A model generated the notes under the pieces. The model searched no databases. It saw nothing but the letters and a program-made list of their open reading frames with translations, and was not told where the DNA came from. From the NCBI RefSeq assembly GCF_030052815.1, contig NC_079505.1:68060879-68124878 (forward strand): a stretch of DNA of 64,000 nt. Reading direction: 5' to 3'. The position numbers were made by a program, and so were the translations under genes. Origin of the DNA: Hevea brasiliensis (taxonomy: Eukaryota; Streptophyta; Magnoliopsida; Malpighiales; Euphorbiaceae). Each line of letters begins with the position of its first letter. Within the stretch, counting starts at the first letter, position 1. Of the stretch, positions 51,901 to 63,387 are shown piece after piece.

Positions 51901-52445
51901 TCACTTTTTCTTTTTCCTTTTTTTTATTTATTTTTCCATTAGTTCTTTAATTTAATTCCTGACTCTGAAATTTTTTTTTCTCTGATTTTATTTGACAGTT
52001 AGGTCAGGAGTCAGCTCTAGGGGCCAATTGATCAAATTGCCCATTGCCGGTTCGACCCGGTTTGTAAATAATTCAATATTTCTTTCGAATCCCTGACCTA
52101 ATTATTTGACCAGCTTAACAATTTTTTTTCGTGATTTTCTCTTTTCCACTGTGTTCGCAATAGTCCTAAGGACTGCGGCGTCACATTTTACAGTTCAAAA
52201 TTTGAGTTTAAATCGACTTCGCAGTCCTTTCTGAGAAAGTCACCCATCACTGTGACTCTCGGCTCACTTAACCTCTTATGTTCTGTTTTTCTTATTTATA
52301 CTTAACTAATTGACAATTACTAATTATTTATGTTTAGGGCTTATCTAGTTGTCTTAGATGTGGCTTTAATCCCCTTAATTATCCGGACCGACACCGATCA
52401 CCGGAATAGTGAAATATACCAAGCTATACAAATAGGGGTGTTACA
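48957..52445 (-). repeat. 5' LTR of element C
   Basis: 3489 bp. Hairpin at 49656-49673 with one arm base changed (actcaa). A tandem of tgcatgatgtca lies at 51878-51901. Confidence 0.9.
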
Positions 52446-53030
52446 TCAAACTAAATGGATTGAAATAATTTTTACAAGATTATTTTATTAAATTTATGCT
52501 AATTGAATCAAAGAAATAAAACAATATCTCCGCAATGAAGCAAAGAGGAATTTTAATTATTTACTTAATTTATAAATTACAAACTAATTTTCAATTAAAA
52601 TCAACAAAATTATAACAATACCTTTACAAGAGTAACACCAATAATTTTAATGGGGCTGTGCTAGATTTTTGATCTTGGAATGACAAGGAAAAATTAAAGA
52701 AATTAAAAGAATGAATGAAAATGGAGAATATTACACTCTTTTGCAAGGTTTAAAAATGGACACTATTTTTAGAGTCAAAATATTTTTTATTTAGTTAATT
52801 GTGGGATCAATATAAGTTAATGATATAATATATGAGTACCCACTACTATAAGTGTGACACCATCATTGTCTATATTTTTTAAAATAAAAAAATTAAATAA
52901 TTAATTTTATTAAAATATATAAACTAAATAATAATTTTTTCCTTTAAAGCAATTTACATTACATAGGTGAAGGTTTCGGCCTCTCTTTTCTCACTAGGCT
53001 GCATGGTAGCCTCCTGCCGCCAATCTTCGC
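52446..53030. other. AT-rich region between element C and the hAT element
   Basis: No gene recognised. It is the continuation of the sequence into which C inserted. Confidence 0.5.
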
Positions 53031-53337
53031 CTCCAAATCATGGTTTTAAATCATAGACGCGGTCGCAATCGCGGTCATTGTCGCAGTAACGGAAACGGGC
53101 CTGTAACGGCCGTAATGTAATGGTAACGGGCTGGCGCTACACAAATTTTTTTGAAAAATTTTCAAAGTTCATAAAATGAGTAGATATTGATAGAGATAAA
53201 TAAAATCAAGATATACAACTATATACTAAGCATTTATATATCAAATAAAGACGTTATCATCTATCATATTTGGACATCATTAACATTAACTAATTTAGAC
53301 CTGAATTAATTATATAAATTGTAAATAACTAACCTTA

Positions 53338-56300
53338 TTACCACCAAAATGAATGCCTAGGAGGTTCTTGATAGTCTTGACTTTGGTTCTGACTTTGAGA
53401 GCTTTGATCCTCACTTTGTTGATATTGACTCAATTGATAATACTGTGATGGATTAAAATTAAATAAGGAATCAACTAGATTAGCGGGTTGTGGAAAGTAT
53501 GATTGCTCTGAATACATAGGAGGGGGATAATTATATGGATATGGATTTGAGTGTGCTTGTCCATGTCCATATCCATAATCACTAGTAGATGTAGATGATG
53601 AGCCTCCATGTATTATATTTCCACCATGACCATACCCATAGCTAGATTCAGAATCAAAAGAGCACTCTTCGTGTTGAACACCTTTGCCCTTTGATGACGA
53701 TAATTCAGCACCACCAGAACCCCATAATCTACGATGTCGATATGTCTGTGGCCATTCTGCAAATGGAGCTTCGCCACCAAACACTCCACCACCTTCACCA
53801 CCACCTCCACCATCTTCTTGTAATTGTGAAGTAGCACCTACACCAAGTCCACCCATTGATCCTCCTCCAACTTCACCACCACCACTATTGTCATTACCAT
53901 CATCATCATTACTTGAACTTAACAATGCAAAACAACGTTCAGGTCTAACACTGCCACTAGCAGGAGCACCACTTCCTTCTACTTGAGTTGGAGCAATATC
54001 TTTCTCATCCAACCAAGGATTTTCTTGACCATCAAGCACAGGAGATTCCCTTTCCTCTAACCATGGATTTAACGGGTCATCTTCTTCAAAAATGTAATCC
54101 AAGTTAATTGGATTGTAATTTCTTTCCAACTTCTGCCGACTTTTTCTTGTTGCATTCCTCACTTTTAGTCTCATATTATAGTGAACAAAAACAAGTGCAT
54201 GTAACTTTTTATACCTTAGTCGGTTTCTTGACTTTGTATGTATAAGGGAAAAAGTGCTCCAATTTCTCTCACAATTTGATGCTGAAGTTGTTTGACTCAA
54301 CACCTTAATTGTAATTTTTCTAAGTTCAGGAGCACTTTCACCATAAGTAATCCACCACTCAGCTGCATTATAGACATAGTTCAATAACTAAACAAAATAC
54401 TTTAATATTGGCAGAAAGCCTCAAAGTCAAAATTAATATAACATTGTTTAAAAATTATAAATGTTATTAGTTTTACCTGGATCACTAATCTTATTGGCTC
54501 TTTGTGCCAAAGCCGTACCAAAGCTCCCTAATTTATCTCGAAACATTAGTGCCTAGTATAGTAGATAGTAGATACACCCAATAATTTTAACATTAATAAG
54601 CATGATAAAATCAAATGGATTATATTCCATTTCTAATTCTAACTAATTTTGAGAGCTAAATTCGCTTAGCTATATACTTACTTGGTTCAATGCACGAGCT
54701 TGATTCACTAAATCGCTCTCTAACCTTTGAATAGCCTTCTTCAGTCCCAACATGATTTCCTCATCATTTCCAATATCATGTGGACCATATTGGTATTGAG
54801 GATTAAGAAAGTACCGTATAAAATTAAATACACATATTAGCTATCAAAATGATTTAAATTTTTTTATGTAGTGAATATACCTAATTAAGGCATCAACTTA
54901 CCAGCTGCATGTAAATCATGATGTAGTTGAATATTCCAACGATGATCAATGATTTTCCAATACTCTATATAGCTTCTGGCATTAGCTTTGATTGCTAACT
55001 TTGCTCTTTCAATTACCTCAAATACAAAACCCATAGTTGGCTTCTCATCACCATCCAATAATTTCAGAACTTTAAGTAAAGGCTCTTGAATTTTTATTAT
55101 TTCTTGGGCTTTCTCGCAAAAATTTCTTCCCTCATTACCCAGGCCAAGAACAATGTTCCTTGCTTCATAAGGAGGTCCACTGGTAGCCTGACCAAACCTA
55201 CTTGCTATCCATTGCTCTGATTCAAACATATTTCTCAACCCCGTCCTACATCAGATAATAGACTCCAAAGTAATGAAATTTGTGGCAAATCATGTAATGT
55301 CGGGCCGAATAATATCTCTATTGTTTGTAAATTTCTTCATATAATTTACCACACAATTATGATTGTAAGTAAATTGAGTGACAACTTTTGCTTGTTCAAT
55401 AACTTTCTTGATGCTTTTTCTCTTCCCAAAATCTTCTAAAATTAGGTCAATGTAATGAGCTGCACAAGCTATCCAATACAAGTTAGGAAATTTTTTCATT
55501 AATTTCTTTCCACCAGCTTTGATGGCGGCCTCATTATCTGTCACCACTTGAATAACCTTTTCTAGGCCGATTTCTTCAACTACTTCTTTCATAATTTTGA
55601 AATAATAATCTGCATCTTTACGTTCCACATTTGATGCATCAAGAAACTTGTGGAACACTATGCCACGATTTGAATACACAAGAAAATTAATTATGCTCAG
55701 TCAACCATCACACATGATGGTAACTCCCCTTTCTTTCCATATCCCCTCAAATGAAGCAATAAATTTTTTCATTTCATTGTATTCATTTTTCAGAAATACC
55801 TCGAAAATCTCATAGGCATTTGGGGGTGATATATTCAACCCAACTTCAGCAACTATTCTCAAAAGTGGCCTAGTCCAAGGTGACTCCACAATATTGAAAG
55901 GCAATCTATTATGGACTATAAAATTTCCAAAAGCTTTAAGCAATTTTTCCTTTTGTATCTTTAGCCATTTAGTATTTAATTTTGGCTGCTTCAATTGAGT
56001 TCTACTCTTCTCTAACTCAATTTCAGAGGCAGCCAATCGTTCAGCTGGTGTTGATGTATGTCTTGTGGCTTCTCTACCCCTTTCACGAACAGTAGCTGAC
56101 CAACCTAATCCTTGGGGTTGGCGACTACTACCACCACCTTCATAACGGCCACCCGCTCTCCTTCGAAATTCGTCTTCATCAAATTGTCTCATACTTTCTC
56201 GTCTTGCCATTTCTAATTCTATATCCTCCTCCTCCTCATCATCATCATCCTCCCGGTTCATATTCATTATTTCTTCTTCTAATTCTCTTTCTCTCTTTTC

Positions 56301-56552
56301 TTTATCCCTTTTAGCAACTTCAAAATCCTTCAACATAGCATGCATGTCTTTCCTTACTTCTAATGACACTTTCTTACAACCAGCAACTTGACCAGGTATA
56401 TTAGCCAAGTGTAACTTCAATCTAGTTATTCCTCCCGTTATTTTTTTATCACAAAAATTGCAAATCATTTCTCCTTTTTTTCTTGTCGGAGTAGCAAACT
56501 TCCATCCAATGTCATCGCTTGGTTTACCAGTACCGCTACTTCCTCGAGGCAT
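53338..56552 (-). pseudogene. hAT transposase: BED finger, DUF659, dimerisation domain
   Basis: Four exons: 56552-54902, 54815-54682, 54552-54477 and 54387-53338. I chose the start at 56552 (MPRGSSGTGKPSDDIGW), 17 codons inside the longer frame, since family members begin so. A BED-type finger follows (ICNFCDKKITGGITRLKLHL), then an acidic stretch, DUF659 (NIVESPWTRPLL; VVTDNEAAIKAGGKKLM; IACAAHYIDLILEDFGK) and the hAT dimerisation region (CERNWSTFSLIHTKSRNRL). The last 200 residues are low complexity, rich in Gly, Ser, Tyr, Gln, with YGYGHG repeats. Two nonsense codons, near 55700 (Trp expected) and 55287 (Arg expected), and a probable lost splice acceptor before 54815 (AC in place of AG) inactivate it. 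It sits inside intact element ends. Confidence 0.88.
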
Positions 56553-56580
56553 TTTCACTGTTGAGAAAATTATATCAACA

Positions 56581-57235
56581 ACTAAATTTAAACAAGTATT
56601 CAATTTAAATTTAAACCTTAAAGTTTAAACTTACAATTAAATTTATGAAAAGTAATATAAACTTTTACAATATCTACACTTATACTTAGTTTTAGCAAAT
56701 AGCAAATATCAAGAAAATTAAAATTTTATATGATGTTATTTTGTAATTAACAATTATTTTAATAAAATTAATTGTAAAAATTTTTTCAAGAAGTAACAAA
56801 CAACAATTCTAAACATATTTTTTAGAAAACTATATCAACATTACAACAAATACACATAAACCTATAGATCGAGCAAACTAATGCTTCAAACTATAAATTT
56901 AATAACAAATCTAACATCAAAAACAATTTTGGAAAAATCAAATAAGTAACTAAAACTAAATTTAAACAAGTATTTAATTTAAATTTAAACTTTAAAGTTT
57001 TAACTTACAATTAAATTTATGAAAAGTAATGTAAACTTTTCCAACATCTACACTTATACTTAGTTTTAGCAAATAGGAAATATCTAAAAAATTAAAATTG
57101 TATTTGATGTTATTTTGTAATTAATAATTATTTTAATAAAATTAATTCTAAAAATATTTCAAGAAGCAACAAATAACAATTATATACTTGTTTTTTAGAA
57201 AAATAAATCAACATTAGAAAAAATACACATAAACT
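56581..57235. repeat. Direct repeat of about 280 bp, 374 bp apart
   Basis: The block from actaaatttaaacaagtatt to aaatacacataaac occurs at 56581-56860 and 56955-57235 with scattered changes. It lies in the 5' leader of the hAT transposase gene. Confidence 0.85.
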
Positions 57236-57837
57236 ATAAGTTTAACAAAAAATCTAACATTAACAGCAATTTTCAACAATAAATGTGCAAAAAAAAAGGA
57301 AAAAATCAGTAAATAATTGGCATAAATACTAAAAAAATGAAGAACACTCACATTTTTAAGACGTTGCAACTTGCAAGGTTGTAGAACTTGTAGTAAAGTA
57401 GAGAATAAAGAATGTTAAGGCCTTTTGTTTGCAAAAACAAATTTAGAACACTCAATAGGGGGCTGCCACTGCTGTCTTTTGTTTCTAAGTAAGAAAAAAT
57501 GAGTTATGAAGGTGGAGACTAGAGAATGGAGCATTATGTGAAAGTAAAAAAGTGAGTTTGGATTGAATTATTAATTTGAATTATTCTCTTCTATTTTAGA
57601 CTCAAATTAGGTAGTTTTTTGACTATTTTGGACTGCTAAAATCATGTGATTTCTGCCCCCCACCAGCCCATAAATTTTCTCACAATGGTAACGGCCGTTA
57701 CCGTTACTTAACAATGGTAAGAGATATTATTCTGCAAATCAAAATAGACCCGTAAATAATGGCCTAATGGGTAACGGGCTGCTCTAAAACCTGTAAATAA
57801 CAGCCGTTACGTAATTATTTGATTCTATGCTCCAAAT

Positions 57838-58317
57838 TACTCGTCGAAACCTACTAGAGCCGTCGAGAGAATTGGCCGAAACTATTTCTTGCCGAAACTA
57901 CATATTAAATGAGAAATTTTGTAAAATTTTAAAAATTAGATGATAATATAATAAAATGCTTATTTAAATTAATTTATAAATATATAATTAGTTTATTATT
58001 AATTTATCTGTTTATAAATTATTTTGATTAGATATTTTATATTATATTATTTTTATTTAATTTTTAAATTTTTATTTAATATTTTTTATTAATTTTAATA
58101 ATAAATATATTTATAAACTACACTTTATTAATGTTTTTATTATTTACTTTAAAATTTAAGCGCATATTAATTTTTATGCACTAAATATATTAAATCAAAC
58201 GCTCATTCGGCTGCCACCTAAATCAACCTCTTATCGTTAGAATATGATAAAGTTGTCGATAATCTTATTTACACGTGTGATGGAACGTATGACTGTCTTG
58301 TTGATTCATCGGCCGCC
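57838..58317. other. AT-rich region upstream of TOC90
   Basis: Very AT-rich from 57900 to 58190. A CACGTG G-box lies at 58272-58277 in acacgtgt, possibly part of the TOC90 promoter. No gene. Confidence 0.4.
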
Positions 58318-58673
58318 ATGAAATGCAAGCTAATAACCACGAAAGTCGAGAGAGCAGGCGATTATATTTCCCCCAATTTATCGAATTTATTTTGTTTATT
58401 TTCATTTTTCAATTTTCTTCTTGTTGGTTTTTCTAATTTCGAGCTCGCAAAATCCCAAAAGAAACTAGCAATCATATATCTGTCTTGTCTAGAGCATCTC
58501 TTCTCCGCCTCTTGCTTCTTCTCTTGTTTCTTGCTATCAACGTACAGATGCGGAATCCCGGAAACCGGGACATGGGTTTTGGAATTTGGACAGATTTTCA
58601 CATTCCTATTTTCTAATTTTCTGTTGGGTAATTTTTGGATTTCATTGACAGGGGCTTTCATTCATTTTTTGGG
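58318..58673 (+). other. Possible TOC90 5' leader
   Basis: Moderate-complexity sequence upstream of TOC90. A polypyrimidine stretch ends in ttgacag at 58651. An open frame of 158 codons crosses into the antisense callose synthase insert and has no family match, so I do not call it a gene. Confidence 0.3.
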
Positions 58674-58674
58674 A

Positions 58675-59772
58675 GCTCAATCGCCTTCACAAAATGACTA
58701 CGAGCGTAGAGTCTACAATTCTCTGCAAAACCCTTGTGCTGCACAACAAGACCACGACCAGTCGCCCGATATTTTGCACCTCCATGAAGGATAGTTCGAC
58801 CAAAGAAGTGAGTTTTAGTTCCCATGGAGAATCTGCAGAAAAAAGATGAGAGCTGAAGTTGCATCGTCAAGAAATCCCAGATAGCTTGGAGGAATCCATG
58901 CTCAAGAGAGTTCTCCACTATCATCGGAAGTGCAGTGAAAAGGCCAAGTTGGATGATGAATTGCTTTTTCAAAATAGCACCAAGTGCTTTATTATTGCTG
59001 CTGTTACTGGCCATAGCAGAAGCTTCAACACCACTAAGAGCCCAATAGAGCCGGCCCCATAAAAATGCATATACTGTCAGAACAACCATCATTGTGTTGA
59101 AATAAAATCCCACAGTAATATAAAAGAAGGATAGCATTCGGAAGAAATCCAATCTATGGCCCAACCTATAGACATCTCTGCTAAGAACCTGCTCGCCATT
59201 TCCACTGGCAACCTTGGCTTCAAACATGGAAACTTGATTGAACCCGACATCCCTTCCCTTACCAACTTGTATATATTCCTGGTGTGTGACATTGCCTCCT
59301 CGCAAAGTGCAGTTAAAGCCAGCAAAAATGTCTTCGCTAATGTTAATCACCCTAGAAGCTTTACTGATGCCACCACGAGTCAAGAACCAAAACCTGTCAA
59401 AGACATCTGGATGGCCATAATGCATTCGAACTTTCAAAGGGTTTGCCAAAACACGCTGTCCCAAGGTGACAAAACTCATTTCCTGGGCTGACATAAACCA
59501 TGCCAGCGATGAGACAGAACCAGTAAAAATGTGTTCCCTGACTCCCAAGATAGTAGGCTTCCGAATTCCATAGTAGCGCCTGTATTCTTCCAAAAGATTT
59601 CTCATTTTGAGCGCCTCCTCGAAATAGTTGTCCTGGTTCATATCAATAGTCTGCACTGCACCGCCACGAGTAAAGATGAGAGCATGATTTTGATTCTCTG
59701 GTTTTCCTTCCCCAAGTTTCAAGGGGCCTGGCAACTTGATCCTGGTTCTTGCAATATTTATACCATTTTCAG
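58675..59772 (-). pseudogene. Callose synthase fragment, intronless (CalS9/10-like)
   Basis: Callose synthases are large plasma-membrane enzymes making beta-1,3-glucan. The fragment corresponds to the catalytic loop and following membrane helices near the C-terminus: GEGKPENQNHALIFTRGG, IDMNQDNYFEEALKMRNLLE, TGSVSSLAWFMSAQEMSFVT, HYGHPDVFDRFWFLTRGGIS, GRDVGFNQVSMFEAKVASG and HFFGRTILHGGAKYRATGRG. It has about 360 codons without a stop, whereas whole enzymes have about 1900. It ends abruptly after SHFVKAIEL, then PKNE and a stop. Genes of this group have dozens of exons, so an intronless 1.1 kb stretch points to a cDNA copy. The six-base repeat agctca occurs at both edges (58674-58679, 59771-59776). 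It lies antisense in the TOC90 leader region. Assignment to CalS9/10 is from memory. Confidence 0.85.
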
Positions 59773-59926
59773 CTCACATATCTGATTCAGGTTTAATTTC
59801 AGTTTTAGTCTCTGCTTGCTATTTGATTTCTTAAAATTTTCTATTCTTCTGTTTTGTTGTTGAGATTGTTGGGTGTTGATAGCTGAAAGATTTCTTTGTT
59901 TTTAACTATTTGAATTGTATATCAGG

Positions 59927-62900
59927 ATGAAGAGTATTAGAGATTGGGTTTTTTCTCAATTACTGTCCAAGTCTGTTGCCTCGTCTGTACCGTTGTCTGG
60001 CAGCGGCAGTTTCTTCTCTGAGGGACCACTGGATGAAGATTCTAATTCCCGAGGTATCTGGGTACTCTTTCCCAACCACCCCCACCACACCCCACACACA
60101 CCCCCCCACCCCCCTCCCCCACCCCTCTTTAGCTTCCTCTTTTTTATGTTTGTTTGTTAACTTTCTGGCAAGTATAATTTCTATTAAGTATTGATTGAAG
60201 AATTTTTCTTTTGCCTCACATAATTTTGGATACCACGAAAGGAAATCATCATGCGGTAACTGGAACTCTTCATCTGCTTGCATTTTCTATCTTTAGTGGC
60301 TGTTCTTACCGCTTATGAGACACTCACAAGCATACATTAAAAAAGAGGAAAAATAAAGAAAAATAAACAAAAATTGAATTAGGTAATCTTGACGAAGGAG
60401 AGGGTACCAAATAGTTTTAACTTTTTAAGAACTTTGGCCTTTTGTTGCCGTAATGGCATCATCTTGGTCTTGTATGTTAAGGATGTTATTGGAAACGTAA
60501 TTACTAAACTAGACTTTGAAGGATTTTTTTACTTTATGAAATCAAATGGTTTCAAATTAGGTCCTATGATAGTGATGTATTATCTTTCTTGTATGATAAC
60601 TACCAATCATAATAGGGAGCCCTGTCACACTTTCTGAAATGAGGATTACCACAATGTTTTTTGGGTAATATTTTTGATCATGTGACATGTTCTTTTTGGT
60701 TCTTGTTCTTAGTATCCATAAAAAGTATTTTTTGGTTTGGTTGGCGGGGTGGTATGGATCTCAATTAAAACTGAACTGATCAAATGCCTTACTTTCTGGC
60801 CTTCTCATATCATGAATTCACATGATACTTGTCTTGCCTTTTGGGTCACCAGATCAAGGAACTGTCCATAGTGACAACAACGTACAGTGCAGTGCAGTCA
60901 ACATGCCTATGTGATCCATGGTTGATAAACGGATGGCAAACTACGAAGAATCTTTGGAATCATCTGTTTTTTCCTCATGGTGATATCTATATGTGAAATA
61001 ATTACCATACAGTACTCAAGCCATATATTTCTACGCATGGGAGTGTTTCTTAGTCAAAATTTTCCATCCTGGGAATTCATTTTAGTAAGATCAGAAAATG
61101 TTTTTGTTTTCAGTCTGACTTAAAAATGTATATTGATTTTGTTGAGAAAGACCTTACTTTCCTGTTATCTGCAGCTCACATGGTATGTTCAGAGGTTGCA
61201 CCACTGCTTCCAGATACATCATGCCCTTCTGTAACACTCAGGAGAATGGGTCTCATCCCTTTCTGCTGGAAGATTCTAACAGATCTAATAATGTCAGTGA
61301 TTATGAAAAGATGGATGCATTGGCAAAGATTGAGGATCTCCAAGTTAAGTTTTTCCGGCTTCTTCAGCGGTTAGGTTATTCAAATGACAAACTTTTGGTG
61401 GCAAAGTTTTTGTATAGGATACACCTAGCAACATCAATACGAGGAAGGGAATTAGATTTGAAAAGAGCCAGAAAAGTAGCCACAGAACAAGAAGCAATTG
61501 AAATTCCCAAATTAAATTTCTCTGTAAGAATACTTGTCCTATGGAAAACAGCTGTTGGTAAGAGTGCCACCATAAATTCTATATTTGCTCAGGGAAAGGC
61601 AATGACTGATGCATTTGAACCAGCCACTAATCGCAGCCAAGAGATTGTTGGAAATGTCTATGGAGTCAGAGTAACTTTTATTGACACCCCTGGCTTTTTA
61701 CCTTCATCTACAAATAATATGAGACGAAATAGGAAGATCATGCTTTCTGTGAAGAGATTCATTGGAAAATCCCCACCTGATATTGTTCTTTTTTTTGAGC
61801 GGCTTCACCTCCTCAACATGGGTTATAATGATTTTCCTCTTATGAAGCTTGTGTTCCAAGTATTTGGTAGTGCAATTTGGTTTAACCCCATCCTTGTCAT
61901 GACTCATGCTTCGTTAACTCTTCCTGAAGGACCATGTGGATTTCCAGTCAACTATGAATCATATGTGGAAAGATTTGATGGAACACTTTATACACCAGGC
62001 AGTATCAGACACAAAACTGGAAAACCCAGTACTTTTAGCAGAGAATCATCCTCGGTGTAAAAAAAATTTCATGGGGGAAAATATTCTTCCCAATGGACAA
62101 GCTTGGAGATCTCAATTCTTATTGTTATGCATGTGCACCAAAATTCTTGGTGATGCTAATACTCTCTTGGAATTTCAAGACAGCATTGAGTTGGGTTCAT
62201 CCAGCCCCCGGGTGCCTTCACTGCCACATCTCCTTTCATCTCTTCTACAGCACCGTGTATCAAATCCAAATGAAGCGGATCACAATGTTAATGATATTTT
62301 ACTTTCAGATGCAGATGAAGAAGATGAATATCAACTTCCTCCAATCCGAATCCTGACAAAATCTCAAATTGAGAGATTGACTAAATCGCAGAAAAGAGAC
62401 TACCTTGATGAGCTGGATTACCGGGAGACTCTTTATTTAAAGAAACAGTTGAAGGAGGATGCTCGAAGGCAGAGGGAGAAGAAGCTTTCTGAAGCTGAAA
62501 CTTTGGTTGAGGATAATAACTATGATGACCAGCAGCAGCCACCTCCGGAGGCTGTCCTCTTACCGGATATGGCAGTTCCTCCGACTTTTGATTCAGATTG
62601 CCCTGGACACAGATATCGCTGCGCTGCTACAAGTGACCGATGGCTTGTGAAACCTGTTCTTGATCCTCAAGGATGGGATCATGATGTAAGCTTTGATGGT
62701 ATAAACTTGGAGACAGCTATGGAAATAAAAAAGAATATTTATGCCTTAGTTACTAGACAGATGAGTAAGGACAAGCAGAATTTCAGTATTCAGTCTGAAT
62801 GTGCTGCTGCTTACACAGATCCTAGGGGTCCTACTTATTCTGTTGGTTTTGATGTTCAATCTGCTGGTAAAGACCTTATCTATACAGTTCACAGCAACAC

Positions 62901-63387
62901 AAAGCTGAGGACTCTCAAGCACCACATTGCTGACTGTGCTATGTCGTTGACATCCTTTGGGAAGAAGTAATATGTTGGTGCCAAACTTGAAGACACCATA
63001 TTGATTGGGAAGAGACTGAAGTTTGTAATGAATGCTGGCCAAATGAGAGGCTCTGGAGAAGTGGCATATGGTGGGACTTTTGAAGCAACATTAAGAGGGC
63101 AAGACTACCCTGTGAGGAATGATATTATCAGTCTATCAATGACGGCTTTGTCCTCTAAGAAGGAGATGGTGTTGGGTGGAGGTTTTCATTCCGATTTTCG
63201 GCCGATACGAGGCATGAGAGTGGCAGTTAATGCCAATTTAAATAGCCAGAAAATGGGGCAAGTTAACTTAAAGATTAGTAGCTCTGAGCACATTGAAATT
63301 ACACTAGTAGCCATTTTTTCAATTTTCGGGGCCCTTTTACAAAGGAAAGAGGATGGAAATGGAAGCAAGGAATCATCGGAGACATGA
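59927..63387 (+). pseudogene. TOC90: TOC90 chloroplast import receptor, decayed
   Basis: TOC90 is the short member of the TOC159 GTPase family in the chloroplast outer envelope, which recognises precursor proteins. Exon 1 is 59927-60053 (MKSIRDWVFSQLL), preceded by an AG at 59924-59925; exon 2 starts at 61175 after an intron. The G domain holds DTPGFLPSS (G3) and NPILVMTHAS (G4 region); then LENPVLLAENHP, the charged linker (YLDELDYRETLYLKKQLKED) and the membrane anchor (DPQGWDHDVSFDGINLETA, AGQMRGSGE, RGQDYPVRNDI). Lesions: frame change near 61225-61240; P-loop WKTAVGKS for the usual GKTGVGKS (61542-61565); frame change near 61960; stop at 62968-62970 where Tyr is expected. Length otherwise fits the family (about 790 residues). 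Rather recent decay, a spare copy, or several sequencing errors are possible. Choice of TOC90 over TOC120/132/159 rests on the very short acidic domain and MK..RDWVF start. Confidence 0.85.
60071..60126. repeat. C-rich microsatellite in TOC90 intron 1
   Basis: Runs of 3 to 7 C separated by a, t or ac. The minus strand has many G runs and could form a G-quadruplex. Confidence 0.9.

Larger units (their letters stand above)
40533..52445 (-). mobile_element. Tekay-like Ty3/gypsy element C, complete structure, 11.9 kb
   Basis: LTR - PPT - pol - gag - PBS - LTR on the minus strand, flanked by exact duplications tcaaa (40528-40532, 52446-52450). The LTRs are very alike: 41041-41160 and 49441-49560 are identical over 120 bases. 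This is the youngest of the three elements. Coding regions still carry several stops, so it cannot move by itself. Confidence 0.93.
53039..57829 (-). mobile_element. hAT transposon with TIRs and 8-bp target duplication
   Basis: 4791 bp between exact repeats ctccaaat (53031-53038, 57830-57837), the 8-bp length typical of hAT. Its ends are short imperfect inverted repeats: catggttttaaatcat on the left and, complemented, catagaatcaaataat on the right. Both subterminal regions hold several GTAACGG/CCGTTAC motifs (53087-53131 and 57689-57812), including the palindrome gtaacggccgttac at the right end. The transposase gene is inside, on the minus strand. Confidence 0.9.

Noticed and set aside
53684..53986. 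Proline/serine-rich open frame on the + strand
   Set aside because: It is the antisense of the Gly-rich tail of the hAT transposase.
58318..58794. Open frame of 158 codons on the + strand
   Set aside because: Its second half is antisense to the callose synthase fragment and the first half has no family motif; more likely leader sequence.
59915..60283. Open frames on both strands around TOC90 exon 1
   Set aside because: They run into the intron with its C-rich tract; the exon ends at a GT donor at 60054.
62746..63042. 98-codon open frame on the - strand
   Set aside because: Antisense of the TOC90 membrane-anchor region.
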